DNA of 64,000 nt from positions 124,001 to 188,000 of the forward strand of contig ARYC01000259.1 of NCBI GenBank assembly GCA_000711775.1. Direction: 5' to 3'. A model generated the notes under the pieces. It was given only the letters and a program-made list of their open reading frames with translations. It did no database searches and was not told the DNA's origin. A program made the translations under genes and the position numbers. Shown here in pieces: positions 20,473-32,200 of the stretch. Numbering within the stretch: the first letter of the stretch is position 1; each line of letters starts with the position of its first letter. Origin of the DNA: Oxytricha trifallax (lineage: Eukaryota; Ciliophora; Spirotrichea; Sporadotrichida; Oxytrichidae).

Positions 20473-21918
20473 TCAAACAAATTTTATCTGTTTATCTTTG
20501 TGGTATCTCTTGAACTTAGCTCTCTTTAGTGTGTCAAGTATATCTTCTAATGATGATCTTGGATATGCTGGAGCTTTTACTATGATCATCTCAACAATTT
20601 TTTTAATCTCAGTGCATACATCTTCTTGCTTGATATGTTTAACAGCCAAACTAATAGATTACTTTTCTTGCTTTGTTCCGAAGTAAGACATACTTTCCAT
20701 ATCGCACTCTAAGATAATTGCTGCTACAGCCCAGACATCCCACTAAACAGAGCCATTAGTCCACTTCTCTCTTATTGGGAAGTACCCAGGTGTGCCTAGT
20801 ACTTTAGCTAAAGTCACTATTTCTTACCTTATTGCTCTATTGAAATCAATGACTACTATTTCTAAAGGACAGAGATTAAGCATTACATTTTCTGGCTTCA
20901 AATCTCTATGAACATACCCCAGATCATGGAGCTCATTCACACCCTTGGTCATTTCCGTGAGTATCTCATTCAAGTCATCTGGGTATCTATTATGGTAGAG
21001 ATAATCTCTTAGAGTCATTTCAAACTTCTTAAGTCGTAGTGCAATAAAACCATGTCCAAGAATAACTCCATCGAGTTTTAGCAAGTTCTTGCATTACCTT
21101 TTATGAGCCTCTCTAAGTATTATGTATTCATTGGCAAACTCATTTTGATACTGCTCGTTCCTAATAAGATATTTGAAAGGATATACCTTATAAGCATACT
21201 CATCAACTACTATGAGTTTTGCCTTGTTAGGCACATCAATATGTAAATAGTTGTCAATGCAAAAACTGAGATCTACTGCATTTAATGCAGGTATATACAT
21301 AGCTCTCTTACAAGCATGCTATATATAATTCATTAGCTGGTTGGTTCATTGACTCAAATCGTTTATGCTTCTTAAGTCTCTCTTCCTGCTCTCTCTATGA
21401 CTCTATAGTATTGGACTTTCTCTTGGCTGGTATAAGTTTTTATGTTTCTTTATCTTGCATTAAAAACTCGCTTAAATGATGTTTTTGCATGTGTCTTTTT
21501 ACATTAGCTGAGTGAGTGTAAGACTTCATGCAAGTCGTGCACTAATACCTGCCATCGACTTCATCATGCTTAAAATATACCTTGAATTTGCCAGAGTGTA
21601 TCTCTTTGACATGCCTCTTTAAACTGGATTCGGTTGAGAAGAAATTCAAACACTCCTTGCATTCGAAAGGTTTTATTTTTCCATTGGTTGCTGTTCCTTT
21701 TCTTCCTCAACCAATTCATTTTATGTTTAAACTCCCATCTCTGCTCTACCCTTCTAATCTATAACTTCAATTATGAAGACCTCTACTTCAAACTCAAGAG
21801 CTCTTAGCTCTATCTCCCTCTCAACATAAATAACCTCTGGCTTTATAGTGGTGCCAAAGTTCAACTATGATTATCCATTGCAAAGAGAAACTCCTTTTCG
21901 ATTTAAGTTAGCCGCCAT
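20473..21918 (-). pseudogene. TBE zinc-finger/kinase gene (57-kDa type), frame-broken
   Basis: From ATG 21918 the first 90 codons give MAANLNRKGVSLCNG and an acidic stretch. A one-base shift near 21690, at an A-rich run, is needed to enter two C2H2 zinc fingers (CKECLNFFSTESSLKRH and CTTCMKSYTHSANVKRHMQK). A second shift lies near 21300. Then comes a protein-kinase domain with ELHDLGYVHRDLKPENVM (catalytic loop), VVIDFNRAIR in the DFG position, LGTPGYFP and QWDVWAVA. It stops at TGA 20475-20473. The DFG Gly is Asn. This is the domain order known for the TBE 57-kDa product. The two shifts make this copy likely inactive unless frameshifting occurs. Confidence 0.85.
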
Positions 21919-22479
21919 GTTGAAATTCAAATTTAAATTTCTATTATAAAGCTCTAATAACCTTTCAAGTTATAGTTACTCTGAATAGGAGTTGTCACAG
22001 CAGCAATAATGGTTGATTTAGAGATGTTAGAGTTCATATTTATACTTAGTTTATTACAATAAGTTTTCTTAATTCATGCTTAATATTTAATAAGGTACCA
22101 AATGAGAATAAATTCAGGTTGGTACTGGTACCAATTAGGTTTTGAACCATTTTGGAACTTTTCCATTAAAACCTCATAGTTTAAAACTAGGTACTAATTA
22201 AGTTTTGGTACTATTAAATTGGTACCAATTAAAATTAAACGAATTTAGCACCAGTACTAATTAAATTTAAACAAATTTAGTACTAATTTAATGGAACTAA
22301 ATTGATAAAAATGGAGCTCAATCTCTGAAGTTTGTTACAGCTTCTGCAAACTTCCTCCACGTATCTTTGCAGGGTGACCTCCTATAAGATGCCCATATTT
22401 AATAGTAAGATTTTAAACAATAAAATCCAGAAGTCTATAAGTTATAATTTGAAATTCATTAATAGGAAGAGGAACAAAG
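21919..22479. other. TBE internal non-coding region with palindromic GGTACC repeats
   Basis: Between the divergent kinase and 22-kDa genes is a stretch rich in GGTACTGGTACCAATT and its inverted or related forms. It recurs, with point differences, in the 1.2-kb element at about 44950-45310. It probably contains the divergent promoters of the TBE genes and is conserved between TBE subfamilies. Confidence 0.7.
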
Positions 22480-23267
22480 ATGGAATCACTCAATGATCAA
22501 ATGAAAAGAGTCGAGGCTCAAGAAATGATATCAAGATTCAGAAGTAAGGAAGATCTCTATCGATACCTAACTTTACATGGTAAGATAACTTGATGACTAT
22601 TAACATATTATACAGTTGGTTTATTCCTTCCAACGATGGAAGGTACCAAAATTTCATTCTTGAAAGCAATACTTTGTGAGGAGAAGAAAGCTTTTAAAAA
22701 TAAAGAGATTAAACTAATCGAATTCCCAACTACCCTGAGATTTCAGTCACTAATCTTTATGAGGATGCCATGTAAGATGAGGAAGTGGTAGTTTACCTTC
22801 CTACCAAGAAACAATTCTCTAATAAACTCCCAGAGAGGAACTTCTTCTTTGGTGTTCTTGGTACAATAAAAGAGGATTATCTCAGAGAAATTATTGAAGA
22901 ATCACATAAGAAACGATATTCTATTTCTCCTGAAGACTAGAAGAAGCAAGGCATTCTAATAAGCTCAGCTTGGCTAGAGGAACTTAAGAAGCATCCTTAT
23001 CTTTCAAGTAAGCTTTGACATATAACTTTGTAGGAAAATCAGGCACTGGTATATATCTTATGAAAGAGCATGCTAAGGTTCATAGAGAGAGAAATCACAA
23101 AAAATTCATGAAGTGAGCAAGAGACTTTATAAAGATGTTTAAAAGCAGATGAAATGAACATAGATGCAGGAGCTGGCACAAAGAGAAGAAATATGGGCCC
23201 AAGCAAGCCATAAGAAAAGGAGAAGAAAGAGAAGCCAAACCCATTTATGGGCCAGTTTAATATGTGA
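22480..23267 (+). pseudogene. TBE 22-kDa-type gene, frame-broken
   Basis: ATG 22480 opens MESLNDQMKRVEAQEMISRF. Canonical introns (about 22580-22616 and 23008-23034) then lead to GLFLPTMEGTKISFLKAILC, and after a one-base shift near 22720 to NYPEISVTNLYEDAMQDEEV, NKLPERNFFFGVLGT and SAWLEELKKHPYLS. A further shift near 23115 is needed for the basic tail ending PFMGQFNM, TGA 23265-23267. The position and orientation match the small ORF of TBEs, whose function is unknown. Its end is 6 bp from the end of the convergent transposase gene. Confidence 0.75.
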
Positions 23268-23273
23268 ATATAT

Positions 23274-24334
23274 TCATTCGTTTAAATCTAAAACTTATTT
23301 ATAAACATTCATTCTTCCCTTTCTCGCACAAATTGTTGTCTTATCTACGCTCACTCTCTTACAGCTGCTTTGAATCAAGTCTACTGTATCGATGGGCAAG
23401 TCATGCATAAGATGATACAGCAGAAGCTTCTTGTAGTGAGTCTTTATTTAACTCCAGTAGAATTCTATTCCATTAAATTAAGGGCTGTAAGGAACGTTGT
23501 ATACAGGAGTTATGTTTAACTCTTCATAAGCTTTCTTAGACTCCTTAGTCTTATGAACTGATAGGTTGTCAACAAACAGGATGATCTCTTAATCATTGTA
23601 TTTATCTCTCAGCTTATGTAGGAACTCTATGTACTACTCTCGCTTAATAGAGCGAGGGTGAATAACATAACTCTCTAAGCCTGAATCTTCACTTATACCA
23701 GCTAAAATTGCATGGGTGACTACCTTCACCTTTTAGTAATAAACTTCTATGTTATCATACTTCTTGTACCATGACTTATTAATAAAAGTGTTGAACGTAA
23801 ACACAGCTTCATATGCATGATGAACTTGATGTTATTATCAATAGCTCTCTGCATTTAATCATATATATAGTTTAAATTATTACTATAAAATGGCACTGTA
23901 AAATCAATCACTCTCTTAACTCTGTTGACAGTCTTGAAAGTAATACCATTTCGTCTATAAATATTGGCTATAGTCTAAAGAGAGATACGCATGTCTGGAA
24001 ACTTGCGATGAAACATGACAGCTCGTTAGTCAAGAGGAAAGTGAGCCCAATACTTTAATGTCTTAAAGTCACAGAGATAGTCAATATGGACCTGTGAGAA
24101 CTTTTATTTTCTTGCAGGATGTTTTCAAGAGCCTGAGTTATAATGTTAAACAGCTAACAACAATGATACCTAACAGTTGAGGCACTCTTGTGTAGGAGTC
24201 TTGCTATGGCTGTATAATTCAACTGGTTTGACTTAGACTATATTAATACTTGTACCATACCTAAGCTGAAGCACTAAATCTAAATATTACTCATCATAAA
24301 TAGACCCTAAATTTCGCTAATTTCTATTTCTCAT
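23274..24334 (-). pseudogene. TBE transposase (IS630/Tc1/mariner type), frame-broken
   Basis: From ATG 24334 (MRNRNQRNLGSIYDEQYLDL) the reading passes an in-frame TGA near 24100 and at least one shift near 23800. The C-terminal catalytic part is clear: EAVFTFNTFINKSWYKKY, FVDNLSVHKTKES with the second acidic residue, and YSPQFNGIEFYWSQIK with the third, about 35 residues apart (DDE). It stops at TGA 23276-23274. The first catalytic Asp, expected just before EAVF, is not seen: the base pattern there gives Tyr. In TBEs this enzyme family is required for germline DNA elimination in Oxytricha. This copy is unlikely to be active. Confidence 0.85.
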
Positions 24335-24353
24335 TTTGAAAATTGGCCTATTT

Positions 24354-24437
24354 TCTCTACTAACCCCAATAAGACCCCAACTATACCCTAAAAATCAAAG
24401 CACTTATAAACCTCACTAAGGGGTTTTGGGGTTTTGA
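24354..24437. repeat. TBE right terminal inverted repeat
   Basis: Reverse complement of 20335-20418, ending GGGGTTTTGGGGTTTTG next to the ATT target-site repeat. Confidence 0.9.
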
Positions 24438-25499
24438 TTGTTGCGATGACAGTTTTACCTTTCTTTGCTTATCTATCTAAAAGTCTGACAATCTGTAAGG
24501 CTTTGAAACTATCTAGACCAGATGTAGGTTCATCGAGAAGGATTAGAGATGGATCAGTGATCAATTCAACACCAATATTACATTACAAATTAAAATTATA
24601 TAAAATAGCAGTTCTCTTTCTCTCTCCTCCAGAGATAGTCTTGTGCTTTATTGATCCAACCGGTGTATCAGCAGTCTATAGCAAACCGAGCTCAGATAAA
24701 AGTGTTTCGACTCTCTCATCTTGCTACTCTTCAGTCAAGTCATGTAACTTAAGTCTTGCTGCGAATCTGAGTGATTGTCTAGGGGAGTAGTATGCGAACA
24801 GAACATCATCTTGCATCACATATCCTGCGAGACTACCAAATAGGTTTTAGTTTAAAGGCATGGTGTCATTGATCAAGACTTTGCCTGAAAGCTTATTTCC
24901 GTTTCTATTTGAAGCTCTATCACTAAGGATGTTTAACAATGAAGTTTTTCCTGCACCTGATGACCCCATGATGTAGAGAGATTGGCCTGGCATTGCGTAT
25001 CCAGAAACTCCTTTGATGATATTAAGAGTTTTGGTCTTTACTCCCTCAATTAATATAATAATTCATTTAATTCAACCTGAGCATCCTTTTTATTTAGCTA
25101 AACTGAGACATCAAAGTAGACATCTTCGAAAGTCACCTTAACTGGGTTTTATCTAATTGATGCGAGGTGTTTGGATCTAGTAATCAAGTCTTAATGAATC
25201 TCTGTTTGCATTGTCTCCATAGGCTTTCCATCTATAAATAGCTTTAGAAACCAAGATGAGAATATAGTTTTTAACATCAAGCCAAAAAATTATCAACTAC
25301 TTACAAGGAACAATTTTATTTAAGGGTTGAGTGGTAAACTTAAAAACTTATATAAATTTTAATTATAATTTTTGGATTAAAAACTAATAAAATGTTTATT
25401 CAGAGGTCTTTCTGACATGAAATCATCAAGTTTGGCATCACCATTGCCATAGTCGTCATTGTAGTCAATCTTGACCTTTTATTGGTTTATTGAAGTCAT
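24438..25499 (-). CDS. ABCG half-transporter copy C, ATPase part only
   Basis: ATG 25499 opens [20 protein letters not shown], akin to copy B's start. The ABC ATPase domain follows: [20 protein letters not shown], Walker [14 protein letters not shown]-loop GYVMQDDVL, signature ISGGERKR, Walker [14 protein letters not shown] and [10 protein letters not shown], where the TBE element begins. An intron or IES at about 25050-25090 and a 30-bp IES at 24574-24603 interrupt it. An intron or IES also lies near 25270-25395. The H-loop and the membrane domain are absent on this side. Family members are White/ABCG half-transporters that dimerise and export lipids or small molecules. This copy is truncated in the germline order or continues elsewhere. 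Confidence 0.85.
24574..24603. other. 30-bp in-frame IES in ABCG copy C
   Basis: ATT repeats (coding strand) bound a 27-bp AT-rich spacer in the middle of [14 protein letters not shown]. It is a multiple of three, has no TGA, and both other ABCG copies lack it. Reading through would insert ten residues after the signature motif. Confidence 0.7.
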
Positions 25500-26813
25500 T
25501 TGAGTTATGTTTTGAGTTTCTAAGATAAGTGTTAAAGGCTTAGTTTGCTGTTTGAAGCAAAATTTGGGACAATAAAAATAATAAATTAATTGCCTTTGTG
25601 TTTAATGATTAAAATCAAATAAATTTAACAATTCACTGTTTAATACTAAAATGTAATCATAAATCTTAGTCGTGACGAAGACATATCTGAATGAGTTGAC
25701 GTGGCAGTCTTGAAGTAGAAAACTCCGAAAAAACCATTTCCACTATCACCTAGTTTTCCTCTTGAATCAAGGCGTAGACCAGTATTAACCTGGAGACTTA
25801 GCTCAGGGATTCGACTAGATAACAGGGAATGGAGAGAAACGCTCACCGATCCCCACCGCTACTGTGAAACGTAATCCCTGTCCTTTCGCTGTGGTAGCTT
25901 CAGTACCCTAACTCGTGAAAAGAAAAATCCAATTAATTGCCCTATTAATTGTAATATTACAATTTTCTTTTGTTATTTAATAATAAGAATTCTATATTTG
26001 TAAAGGTTAAACTTTACTTAATATTGCATAAAATTATAAGAAACAGAAATGTTATTAAATTGATAAGTTTAAATTTGATAAGAAATTTATTATACATAAA
26101 GCTTAAACTTTTAGAAAGCCTGATTCTTATAAAGCAAATCTATATCGAGATTAAAGAATAATTTACATTATTTCCATTAAATTAATTTCCTGGGAAAAAT
26201 TAATTGATAATTTTTATTACAATTTGAAACTTTTTATCTCAGCTGAAGAATTCTTATAATTTAAATTTAACCTTTTTAAAAGTTAATATATAAGGTTACT
26301 AGAAATAAATTAAAATAGTTTATATTTTTAGATCCACTGTCTTTAAATAATTTAAAATAAATTACGTGTATCAATCTATCAGTTTTATCTGAGGAAACTA
26401 TGTCAACTATAAATACATTGCGTATTATAAATTATTATTGACGGTTCATTCACTTATGATGCGTCATTTATATTAAATTAATGAATAAATTGAGAAATTA
26501 TATCAAATTTTATAAAAAAAGTAATAATAACATTAAAGAATCTTCTTGAAAGGGAAAACTATGCTTTAATTTATTTTAATTATATAATTTGATTTTTCAT
26601 TAATTTAATAAATATTTTTTCTAAATTTATCTACAAAAATTACCTAAATATTAGTAATGAATATTTTAATGAATAAAATTTTAAAGATATTTATGAAACG
26701 AATATATAATTATATTAGTCAAAAATAAATAAATTATAGATATAAATATATAATTTTTCTTATAATTCATTTTTAAAATCTAATTTGTGATTTATAGTAG
26801 CAATTATAATGAA
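25500..26813. other. Intergenic: GC-rich island then AT-rich spacer
   Basis: Between the start of ABCG copy C and the end of copy A. 25650-25920 is a GC-rich island (listed separately). 25930-26810 is very AT-rich with no gene recognised. Confidence 0.6.
25650..25920. other. GC-rich island of unknown nature
   Basis: About 270 bp of balanced composition stands out sharply from the AT-rich DNA on both sides. On the minus strand it is open for 66 codons (MSVSLHSLLSSRIPELSLQV..), with a composition unlike the local genes. On the plus strand TTAGCTCAGGGATTCGACT resembles tRNA-type A- and B-box elements run together, but no cloverleaf forms. Candidates are a structured RNA gene, a small foreign insertion or a short peptide gene. 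I cannot decide. Confidence 0.35.
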
Positions 26814-28330
26814 TCATTAAAACCTTTTTGACGTAAGTTTTAAGAATATTCCAGCTAATAATCTAATAGAAATAGACAAACCTGTTTTAAATATAAAAGT
26901 ATAAATCTTATAAATATAAAGCATTTTTAATAAAAAATACTTCTTAAAACCTGCTAATATACCCAGACATGCTCCAATACCCAAATCATAACTTAGATAT
27001 TTTACAAGATTAATCTAATAAAGTTAAATATATAATTTATTTAATCTCATCAGGGCCATATTCTCTTTTTCCAAATTCATTCCAGACAAAAGCTTAAAAA
27101 TAAGATCAATTTAAACATAATTATTTATTAGTATATATTATGAATAATTTAATACTTCCAAAGTATATCTGAGAGGGGATATCCATTGTAGCCATCCAAT
27201 CCATTTTGGATAGCTTCCTGCATTGGCAAAGAACCCACTAAATAGTACAAATGGCATCATAATTATTGGAGCGATAGCTACAGCTACTTCTTCTCTGTCA
27301 AACCAACTACTCACTAGAAATCCAAAGGAAGAGGAAGTAAGGCTCAGCATAAACGATATCAAATAGAAATACCCAAATTTAAAATAATTACTGCACTCTA
27401 ATTTAAAAAGTAGTTGAATACTTTAAATATAAATTAAATTAAGAAGCTGTTACTGTTAAGCCTACACCAAAATAGGCTATAATTTCCCATATAAGTGGCT
27501 AGATTAGAAGTATTGTAATTAATAACATAATTTATAGATTAATTATTTTCTCTAAGAAATTAAATATAATTATTGGTAGATCAAGAATCATTTTAGCTGC
27601 AAAGTATGGCCCAACGTTATACATCTTATTTGCTTGTTCTCTTATAAAAACTGGTTTTTCCTCCTGAAAGGTGATTAAGTTACCCTACATGTGACAGAAC
27701 AAAGATTTTTGAAATAATTTTCCTTTATCAATACTTATCAATGATAATTTTTTAAAGATTGAATCGTAGTAAAGAATAAGAATCCAGCTAGACCTATCTA
27801 ATCCACAAAGTTTAAAATTTAGATACTATATATAAATTAATCAAGTCATTACCGCTTAGTCCCCAGAAAAGAGGAAGGCAAATCAAGCCATTAATTATAG
27901 TCTAACCTATTTTTATAGTGAATGCCTAAGGATCAAGTCTCATCAAATTAATACATATATAAAAATTTAAATTATACATAAATATATAACACATCTAAGC
28001 AAATGTCCTTATAAATAATTCTTTCATTTGAATTTTAGTAAACTTGCAATAGAAACATAGCTTAAATTAAATTTATGCATAAATAAAAACAAAATTAAAA
28101 CAATCATTTTAGGTGCATAATCAATGGCCTAAGAGAAATCAACTTACTTAAGTTATAGTTATTAAGATTCTGATTCAAGGTTATGTTGAAGAATTTAGTT
28201 GTATTTCTCATTCAAAAACTATATTTTTTCTTCATCCTTTTCAGTTTTGGGATAATTTATTGTTAAGATTCTCATGAAGAAATCTGCAGGATTAGCAAAT
28301 TTTGGACATTGAATAAACCCTTATACATTT
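26814..28330 (-). CDS. ABCG half-transporter copy A, membrane half
   Basis: Read on the minus strand: [20 protein letters not shown] (linker), then transmembrane pieces matching copy B (INGLICLPLFWGLSGND; KPVFIREQANKMYNVGPYFA; FMLSLTSSSFGFLVSSWFDR; AIAPIIMMPFVLFSGFFANA; YPKWIGWLQWISPLRYTLEV), then AFVWNEFGKREYGPDEI, LSYDLGIGACLGILAGF and TGA 26816-26814. At least six short AT-rich breaks (IESs or introns) separate the pieces. It is the C-terminal half of copy A, separated from its ATPase half (39.7-40.7 kb) by the 10.4-kb element. The order and strand are consistent with simple interruption, not scrambling. Confidence 0.8.
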
Positions 28331-28453
28331 GATGATTTTATATTTTTAGAATTGTTAAGAAATTTTAAATCAAAAACTATATTTCTTAACAAGGAACCAG
28401 AAGGAATAATTTTTTAATTCAATTATTCAACTTTTCTTTACAAATTTTTATAT

Positions 28454-28554
28454 AAACCCCAATACATATATGCGTGATAAATCTATAAGTTGGTATAGTG
28501 ATGATTTAATATCGATAAATAGCGAAATTCCAAACTTCACAATTTAACTTATTA
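28454..28554. repeat. Left terminal inverted repeat of the 10.4-kb element
   Basis: It begins AAACCCCAATACATATATGC and pairs with 38768-38877. One C4A4 unit is missing compared with the right end. Confidence 0.9.
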
Positions 28555-29227
28555 TGAGAGGGCCAATTCAAGAGTCTTAGAAAGAGAGTCTTTAAGAATG
28601 CTGCTAATTGCAGTTTGAGTGTTCTAGTGATCATATATTGTTGAAAGTGTTCCTTATACTATACTAAGTCCATATGTCCATAAAATCCAGTAGCTTTCCC
28701 AACTACTTTTTCCAAAAATTCAACTTTAGTATAAACCCCCCTCTTATAGGGTCTAAAATCCAGTCTGAAGTCTAGAATCCAAAGCCAGTCTGGACCCCCT
28801 TCAACCATGACCTCGATTTTCGAAAACGAGTGCCTTTGCTTTCCATTCTACTTTCACTGCACATTTCTACTGGTTATATGTACGTTATGAACAGTGTAGG
28901 GTTGAATTCGCCATTAGGCCCTCGGATTTTTCGATTTTTCCAAAAAGCCAATTTTCAATGAGGCCAGACTCGAAAAGCACTCAAAAGACCCATGGCGGGT
29001 CAGCCATTTCTTGCAAGCCTACTTTTTTCACCTTTATATGTTGGTATTAACATAAGCAATGCATTTGAACTGGTTTGCGGGCTGTAGCTCTTTAAATCCA
29101 CTGGATAAGTGAAGGAGAGAGGTTTTTCTTATAGTAAATTTGAAGAATCCAGTGGTATTTTTTAATAATCCACCTATTAAATTTAAAAATCCAGTATATA
29201 ATACTATAATCAAAACTTAAAAATACC
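28555..29227. promoter_or_regulatory. Subterminal non-coding region with AATCCAGT repeats
   Basis: No gene is seen. AATCCAGT occurs at 28684, 28757, 29146 and 29188, with near copies at about 28774, 29091 (AATCCACTGGAT, palindromic), 29170 and 29231. Repeated subterminal motifs of this kind are typical transposase-binding sites. The region also contains the upstream sequence of the SecA-like gene. Confidence 0.45.
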
Positions 29228-32200
29228 ATGAATCCAGCCCAAGAGCGGGATCAGCTTGCTGAGTCTTTTCCCCTATAGATTGAAGAACGAAGCCCTGGTA
29301 AGCTTTTTTCCTTTACTAAGCACCTATATTAGAGTTAAGGAATAATAATTCAAATGAATAGTTAGCTCAACTTCTTGAGCAGGGTGATCGGATTTTTGAA
29401 AATCTTGAAGCCAAGGCTAATATTGATGAGGGCGGCAAAGTGAAGGGCATTAAAGCTGAGTACAAGGGAGCCCAAGATAGCGTCAAAATAAATAGAGCAA
29501 AGGAATTCCTACATTTAAACAACTATGATTTGAGTCTCCTGTTGTAGTAGGAGGATTTCAAAGGCTATTAAAAGACATGGGATTTTAAGAACGTTGTGAT
29601 AAAGTTTATAAACAATAACAAAAGCAAGAAAGCCAAGAACAGCAGTGATACCAAGTCACTGGTCTCTGAAAATCTTAACCACTCCCTCTCAAACGAGGAA
29701 ATGAAGGTAAGTGAGTTCCAGACTACTGTGAGCTTAGTAAGTGAATCAATGCAAGCTCCAAGACCCTTACCTTAGCTGGTTATTAACTATGGCTCAATCA
29801 TTGGCCATGAGATGTTGGTCAAGCACTTTGAAAGTTTCAAATAATCAAATTATTAATAAAAGGAACAGATCCTTCAAGATATAATGGCCCGCAACACCCA
29901 ATCACTCTTTTCATTCCTTTAGCACTTTTAGATGGCAAATGAACCCTAAGTGAACCAAGGGCTCTTCTATTTAATTACAGAGTTGATCTCAAGTAACTAA
30001 AAGCTAGACTAAAACTCCAAGGCTCGTATCTTCTTGGCTGCCCTCAGTTACTATACAGGGGAAAAATATCAGCCAGAGAACTTAATATAAGAAGCAATTC
30101 TCTTACTTATAAGGCCACCCAATGCTAGACAAGCTATAGGCTTAGCCAACTTGGTCTTTATTACTGAGGCAACATGTCTAAGTAAGCAGTTTGCTATAGT
30201 CTAGAAGCTAAACGACTCTAATCCAGGCATCATTCAGCTTTTGGCTTAAACATGGCACTACTTTTCAATTGACCCTTAGGTCATCAAACTAATACCAAAT
30301 TCCTTCTTTATAATGAACGTGCCTTTTATTATCTTGCTTAAGCAAGACTGTGGATTGAACCTTATAAGAGACATTCCTGTAGAGTATACAGAGTACTTTG
30401 TAAGAATATGTGCCTTATGCTCTGCCCCTAACTTAGAGTCTTTAAAAGACTACATATCTTCAACAAGGGCAACCTTCTTATAAAAGCAAGAAGTCATCGA
30501 CAAAGTCTCAATGGTGCATTTTATGAAAGGCCTTGCTTAAAGACTGCAAAGCAGAGATCAATAATGGGTAGGGAAGATTGAACAAATCAGGAAAGTATAG
30601 TAGTTGATTGTGAATGCGCAAGTCGAGAAAAATGTATAGTTAAGCATTCACACTATTGACAACTGTCTAAACTGTGACTTCTCTGACCTTGATAGAATAA
30701 TGCAATTGCCAAGGACTATGGAAGCCTTCTCTGAAAAGGCTGTTAATGACCTTCTTTAGCTATTCAAGAATGAGAACTTATAAAACCAAGTAGCATCCAG
30801 ATTCAATAGCAGGTCTCCAGAGGAACTCTTAAGAGTAAGTGCCGAATTAGAAACTTTGGAGTAAAATTTAGGCTTCAAATTCTACTGCTCTCAGGTCTTA
30901 TGTTTAAACTATATCTGTGTCAACCTTAACAGCAATCACTTCATTCATTTTGGTATTGGCAATGGGAAGACCCTAATATGCATTGCTTTAGCAATCCTTA
31001 TTGCTCTTAAAACTTAAAGATCAGTCTTTATACTCAGCAAGAATGAGCACTTAGTGCAAAGAGACTTCAAACGATACTAGAGAGTCATTAAAGCAATGTA
31101 GCTTAATTGCAATCTAAACTTCTTTGCCAAAGATACTGGCATCTATTTCTACACTTAGCCCTAATTAAAGAAGATGCAAAAGAACAGCAAGGCTGTGAGT
31201 GTATGGTAGCAAAGCTACGTATTAGTGGACGAGTACGACTGGATTATGTTTGATGGCTCTGTTGATACTATAATCAACTCTCTTGAGTACTTTCAGCAAG
31301 CTCATAAAGTGATAGGATTTTCTGGAAGCAATCTCTCTTTTACTGAAGAGAACTGTTTAAAGCTAGCTTTTCAAGCTACACCTGTAGTATTTCCCACTCT
31401 TGATAAACTATAGGGAAATAAAAAGACTCAATACCCGGATGTGTTTGTGAGCACTAATTAGAGTGATTACTTGGCTAAGATCAAAGAAATTATAATAGAG
31501 CAGCTAAGCCACTCCCCAGTTCTAATAGTGGCTTCAACTAACTATAATGCAATAGAGATAGGCCTTTTGAGATCGGGCTACGACTTCACAAGTTTAAGCA
31601 GAGGGCAAGCCGCCAATATCGAATCCATGATTGAAGGCAGATACTTAATGAAGAATGCGAAAAAGGAATATGGAATATACTTGCTGAATGAAGCTCATGG
31701 AAGAGGGACTGACATTCAGACGAATGATGAAATCAACTAGAACGGAGGTTCTTACCTCATCATCGCAGATGTCTTCTCTAAAAGGTCTGAAGAGCAGATT
31801 ATAGGAAGAATTGGAAGACTTAATACTAAGGGCAGATGGCAAAGAGTTTTGTATAGACTCAACTCCAAAGATAGTGCTGAGTAGCTTCTTTACGTAGAGT
31901 AGAATGAGATCGACCTTATATTAGACAAAAAGTTCAATGAAGTATAATTTAATTTGTAAGACAAATAAGAAGCTACTGATATGAATATTATTGATCAAGC
32001 AAAGGAGCCTGAAGTTCCTTCTGAATAGATTATAGCCATCGATCATTAAGTTGCAGTTGTAAAGGCTATAGTGGAGAAGATAGTCGAAAAAGTAGAAAGT
32101 TCTTTCATAGGAGCCAAAAAGGATATCGAGGAAGCAAAGAAGGCCTCTGAAGAGGAAATGAAAACTGAAGCTGTGGCTGAAGAGCCAGACACTCAAAGTA

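Larger units (their letters stand above)
20335..24437. mobile_element. TBE (telomere-bearing element) transposon, 4.1 kb
   Basis: Terminal inverted repeats of about 84 bp begin CAAAACCCCAAAACCCC on both sides and differ at one clear position (TTTGTAGG versus TTTTTAGG). The element is flanked by ATT (20332-20334 and 24438-24440), which fits the ANT target rule of TBE elements. It carries the three genes known from Oxytricha TBEs: a zinc-finger/kinase gene (-), a small 22-kDa-type gene (+) and a transposase gene (-). The last two converge with 6 bp between their stops. All three have frame breaks in this copy. Confidence 0.93.

Noticed and set aside
20335..24437. C4A4 repeats as real telomeres or chromosome ends
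   Set aside because: They sit at the tips of inverted repeats with ANT duplications and unique sequence on both sides, so they are transposon ends.
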